Below the pieces are notes generated by a model, which was not told the origin of the DNA, searched no databases, and saw only the letters and a program-made list of their open reading frames with translations. From JBDREC01 sp043820105 [NCBI: Pseudomonadota bacterium] (GTDB taxonomy: Bacteria > Bdellovibrionota_F > JAHFAK01), in contig JBDREC010000065.1 of the NCBI GenBank assembly GCA_043820105.1, forward strand, positions 49,969 to 113,968: a stretch of DNA of 64,000 nucleotides, read 5' to 3'. Made by a program: the position numbers and the translations under genes. The stretch's first letter is position 1; each line of letters starts with the position of its first letter. Positions 63,360-64,000 of this stretch are shown here, piece after piece.

Positions 63360-63389
63360 TTGACATTTTATTAAATGTGTATCAATACT
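63360..63389 (+). promoter_or_regulatory. Promoter/operator candidate before the Rrf2-family gene
   Basis: TTGACA (63360-63365), 18-bp spacer and AATACT. A palindrome ACATTT-TATT-AAATGT (63363-63378) sits across the -35 and spacer, a natural place for an autoregulatory repressor. A TATAAT also lies further downstream near 63402. Confidence 0.4.
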
Positions 63390-63425
63390 TTTTATTGTAA
63401 GTATAATATATAAAAATTATTAAAT

Positions 63426-63860
63426 ATGAAAATATCAACAAAAGGAAGATATGGAGCAAGGGCAATGATTGAAATTGCCTCTGCTAATAATGAAAAACCA
63501 ACCACTCTATTAGAAATATCACACAACCAAGAAATATCAAAAAAATATTTACATTTTATACTTACAAGATTAAAAACAGCTGGACTAATAAAAACAGTGA
63601 AAGGTCGAACAGGGGGATATTTACTTGCAAAAAAAGCATCTGAAATAACTTTGAGAGATATTCTGATTGCTCTAGAAGGTGAACTTAAAGTTGTTGATTG
63701 TATAAAAAAGAAACAACTTTGTCACAGACACAAAAACTGTGCAACAAGACAAATTTGGCAAAAACTTGAAAAAAATATTTTTGATTGCCTTTCTAACATT
63801 ACACTTGAGCAAATGCTTAATGACAACCTCAGAGTTATATCAAAACCACAAAAATCCTAA
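63426..63860 (+). CDS. Rrf2-family regulator with three iron-sulfur-type cysteines
   Basis: 144 residues. The N-terminal winged helix is MKISTKGRYGARAMIEIA, with KGRTGGYLLAK in the wing. C92, C99 and C105 (C-x6-C-x5-C) match the 2Fe-2S or 4Fe-4S ligand positions of IscR/NsrR/RirA (IscR C92, C98, C104). It likely senses iron-sulfur status, iron, oxygen or NO and represses or activates nearby genes. It follows the cytochrome locus on the same strand as the gene at 62331, with its own promoter region holding a palindrome. No isc genes are seen in the window. Confidence 0.85.
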   Translation: MKISTKGRYGARAMIEIASANNEKPTTLLEISHNQEISKKYLHFILTRLKTAGLIKTVKGRTGGYLLAKKASEITLRDILIALEGELKVVDCIKKKQLCHRHKNCATRQIWQKLEKNIFDCLSNITLEQMLNDNLRVISKPQKS

Positions 63861-64000
63861 AGAACATAACGGCTAACGCCGTACTGCTCACGCTTCAAGA
63901 CGTGCACGTCCAAAACAGATACAAGCAAAATATATACCAGATCTTATGACTCTTGATATCTTTACATTATTTCATTTTTTATCCGAGTAATTGCTTTATT
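63861..64000. other. Right-edge intergenic DNA
   Basis: About 140 bp after the Rrf2 gene. It contains ACGGCTAACGCCGTA and CACGCTTCAAGACGTGCACG, short inverted segments richer in G/C. No gene or clear terminator was seen before the window ends. Confidence 0.35.

Overview
This window is AT-rich, compactly coded bacterial DNA from a Gram-negative organism with a periplasm and an outer membrane (lipoproteins, a beta-barrel protein, periplasmic multiheme cytochromes). The gene content and order point to a deltaproteobacterial (Desulfobacterota-like) or related uncultured lineage: rpsU-dnaG-rpoD, yceD-rpmF-(acyl carrier)-rpiB-glyA, a Tgl-like TPR lipoprotein, a NuoE/F/G-like complex with its own regulators, and a large multiheme cytochrome locus. 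The lineage is inferred from gene content only; there is no rRNA in the window. The three tRNA genes do not encode CCA.

Layout. 1-465: the end of an unknown gene, then tRNA-Lys and tRNA-Glu with a terminator. 0.6-2.1 kb: an orphan NuoB-NuoD-like pair. 2.2-6.9 kb (minus): a YhaM-type exoribonuclease and a three-subunit molybdenum hydroxylase. 7.2-10.9 kb: the rpsU-dnaG-rpoD operon, followed by tRNA-Met and a zinc-ribbon coiled-coil protein. 12.5-20 kb: a phosphoesterase lipoprotein, then recO, mgtE, a RodZ-like protein, a TPR lipoprotein, adenosine kinase and MTA phosphorylase on the minus strand. 20.3-24.3 kb: pheS-pheT and a small zinc protein. 24.4-27 kb: a pseudokinase/FGE-like membrane protein and an LPP20-like lipoprotein. 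27.2-30 kb: yceD-rpmF-ACP-like-rpiB-glyA. 30-34.6 kb: a CTP-dependent lipid kinase-like protein, an FkbM methyltransferase, an MFS transporter, and an eroded stretch flanked by hexamer arrays. 34.9-45.3 kb: a receiver/RAM regulator, a NuoE/NuoF/NuoG-GltD oxidoreductase, a histidine kinase and a degenerate NtrC-like regulator. 45.4-48.9 kb: a Cys-rich repeat peptide gene with an in-frame stop, a FAD protein and a HutH-family lyase carrying Cys in place of the MIO serine. 50-63.3 kb: an electron-transfer locus with system II cytochrome maturation genes (ResB, CcsA), seven c-type cytochromes with about 73 candidate heme sites, a di-heme b-type cytochrome, an outer-membrane barrel and an NHL propeller protein. 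A Rrf2 regulator follows.

The strongest candidate for something new is the locus at 50-63 kb. Its centre is an 849-residue lipoprotein built from twelve near-identical 49-residue modules. Each module carries one CX3CH and one CX2CH heme site and exactly two further histidines, which fits a chain of bis-His hemes (32 sites in all). A membrane b-cytochrome, inner-membrane-anchored c-cytochromes and a barrel next to it suggest a wire from the inner membrane to the outside.

A second genome-scale signal is a family of intergenic arrays. They use different 'words' but nearly always a 7-bp period, are often arranged as inverted arms, and often abut stop codons. No transposase, phage or CRISPR locus was seen.
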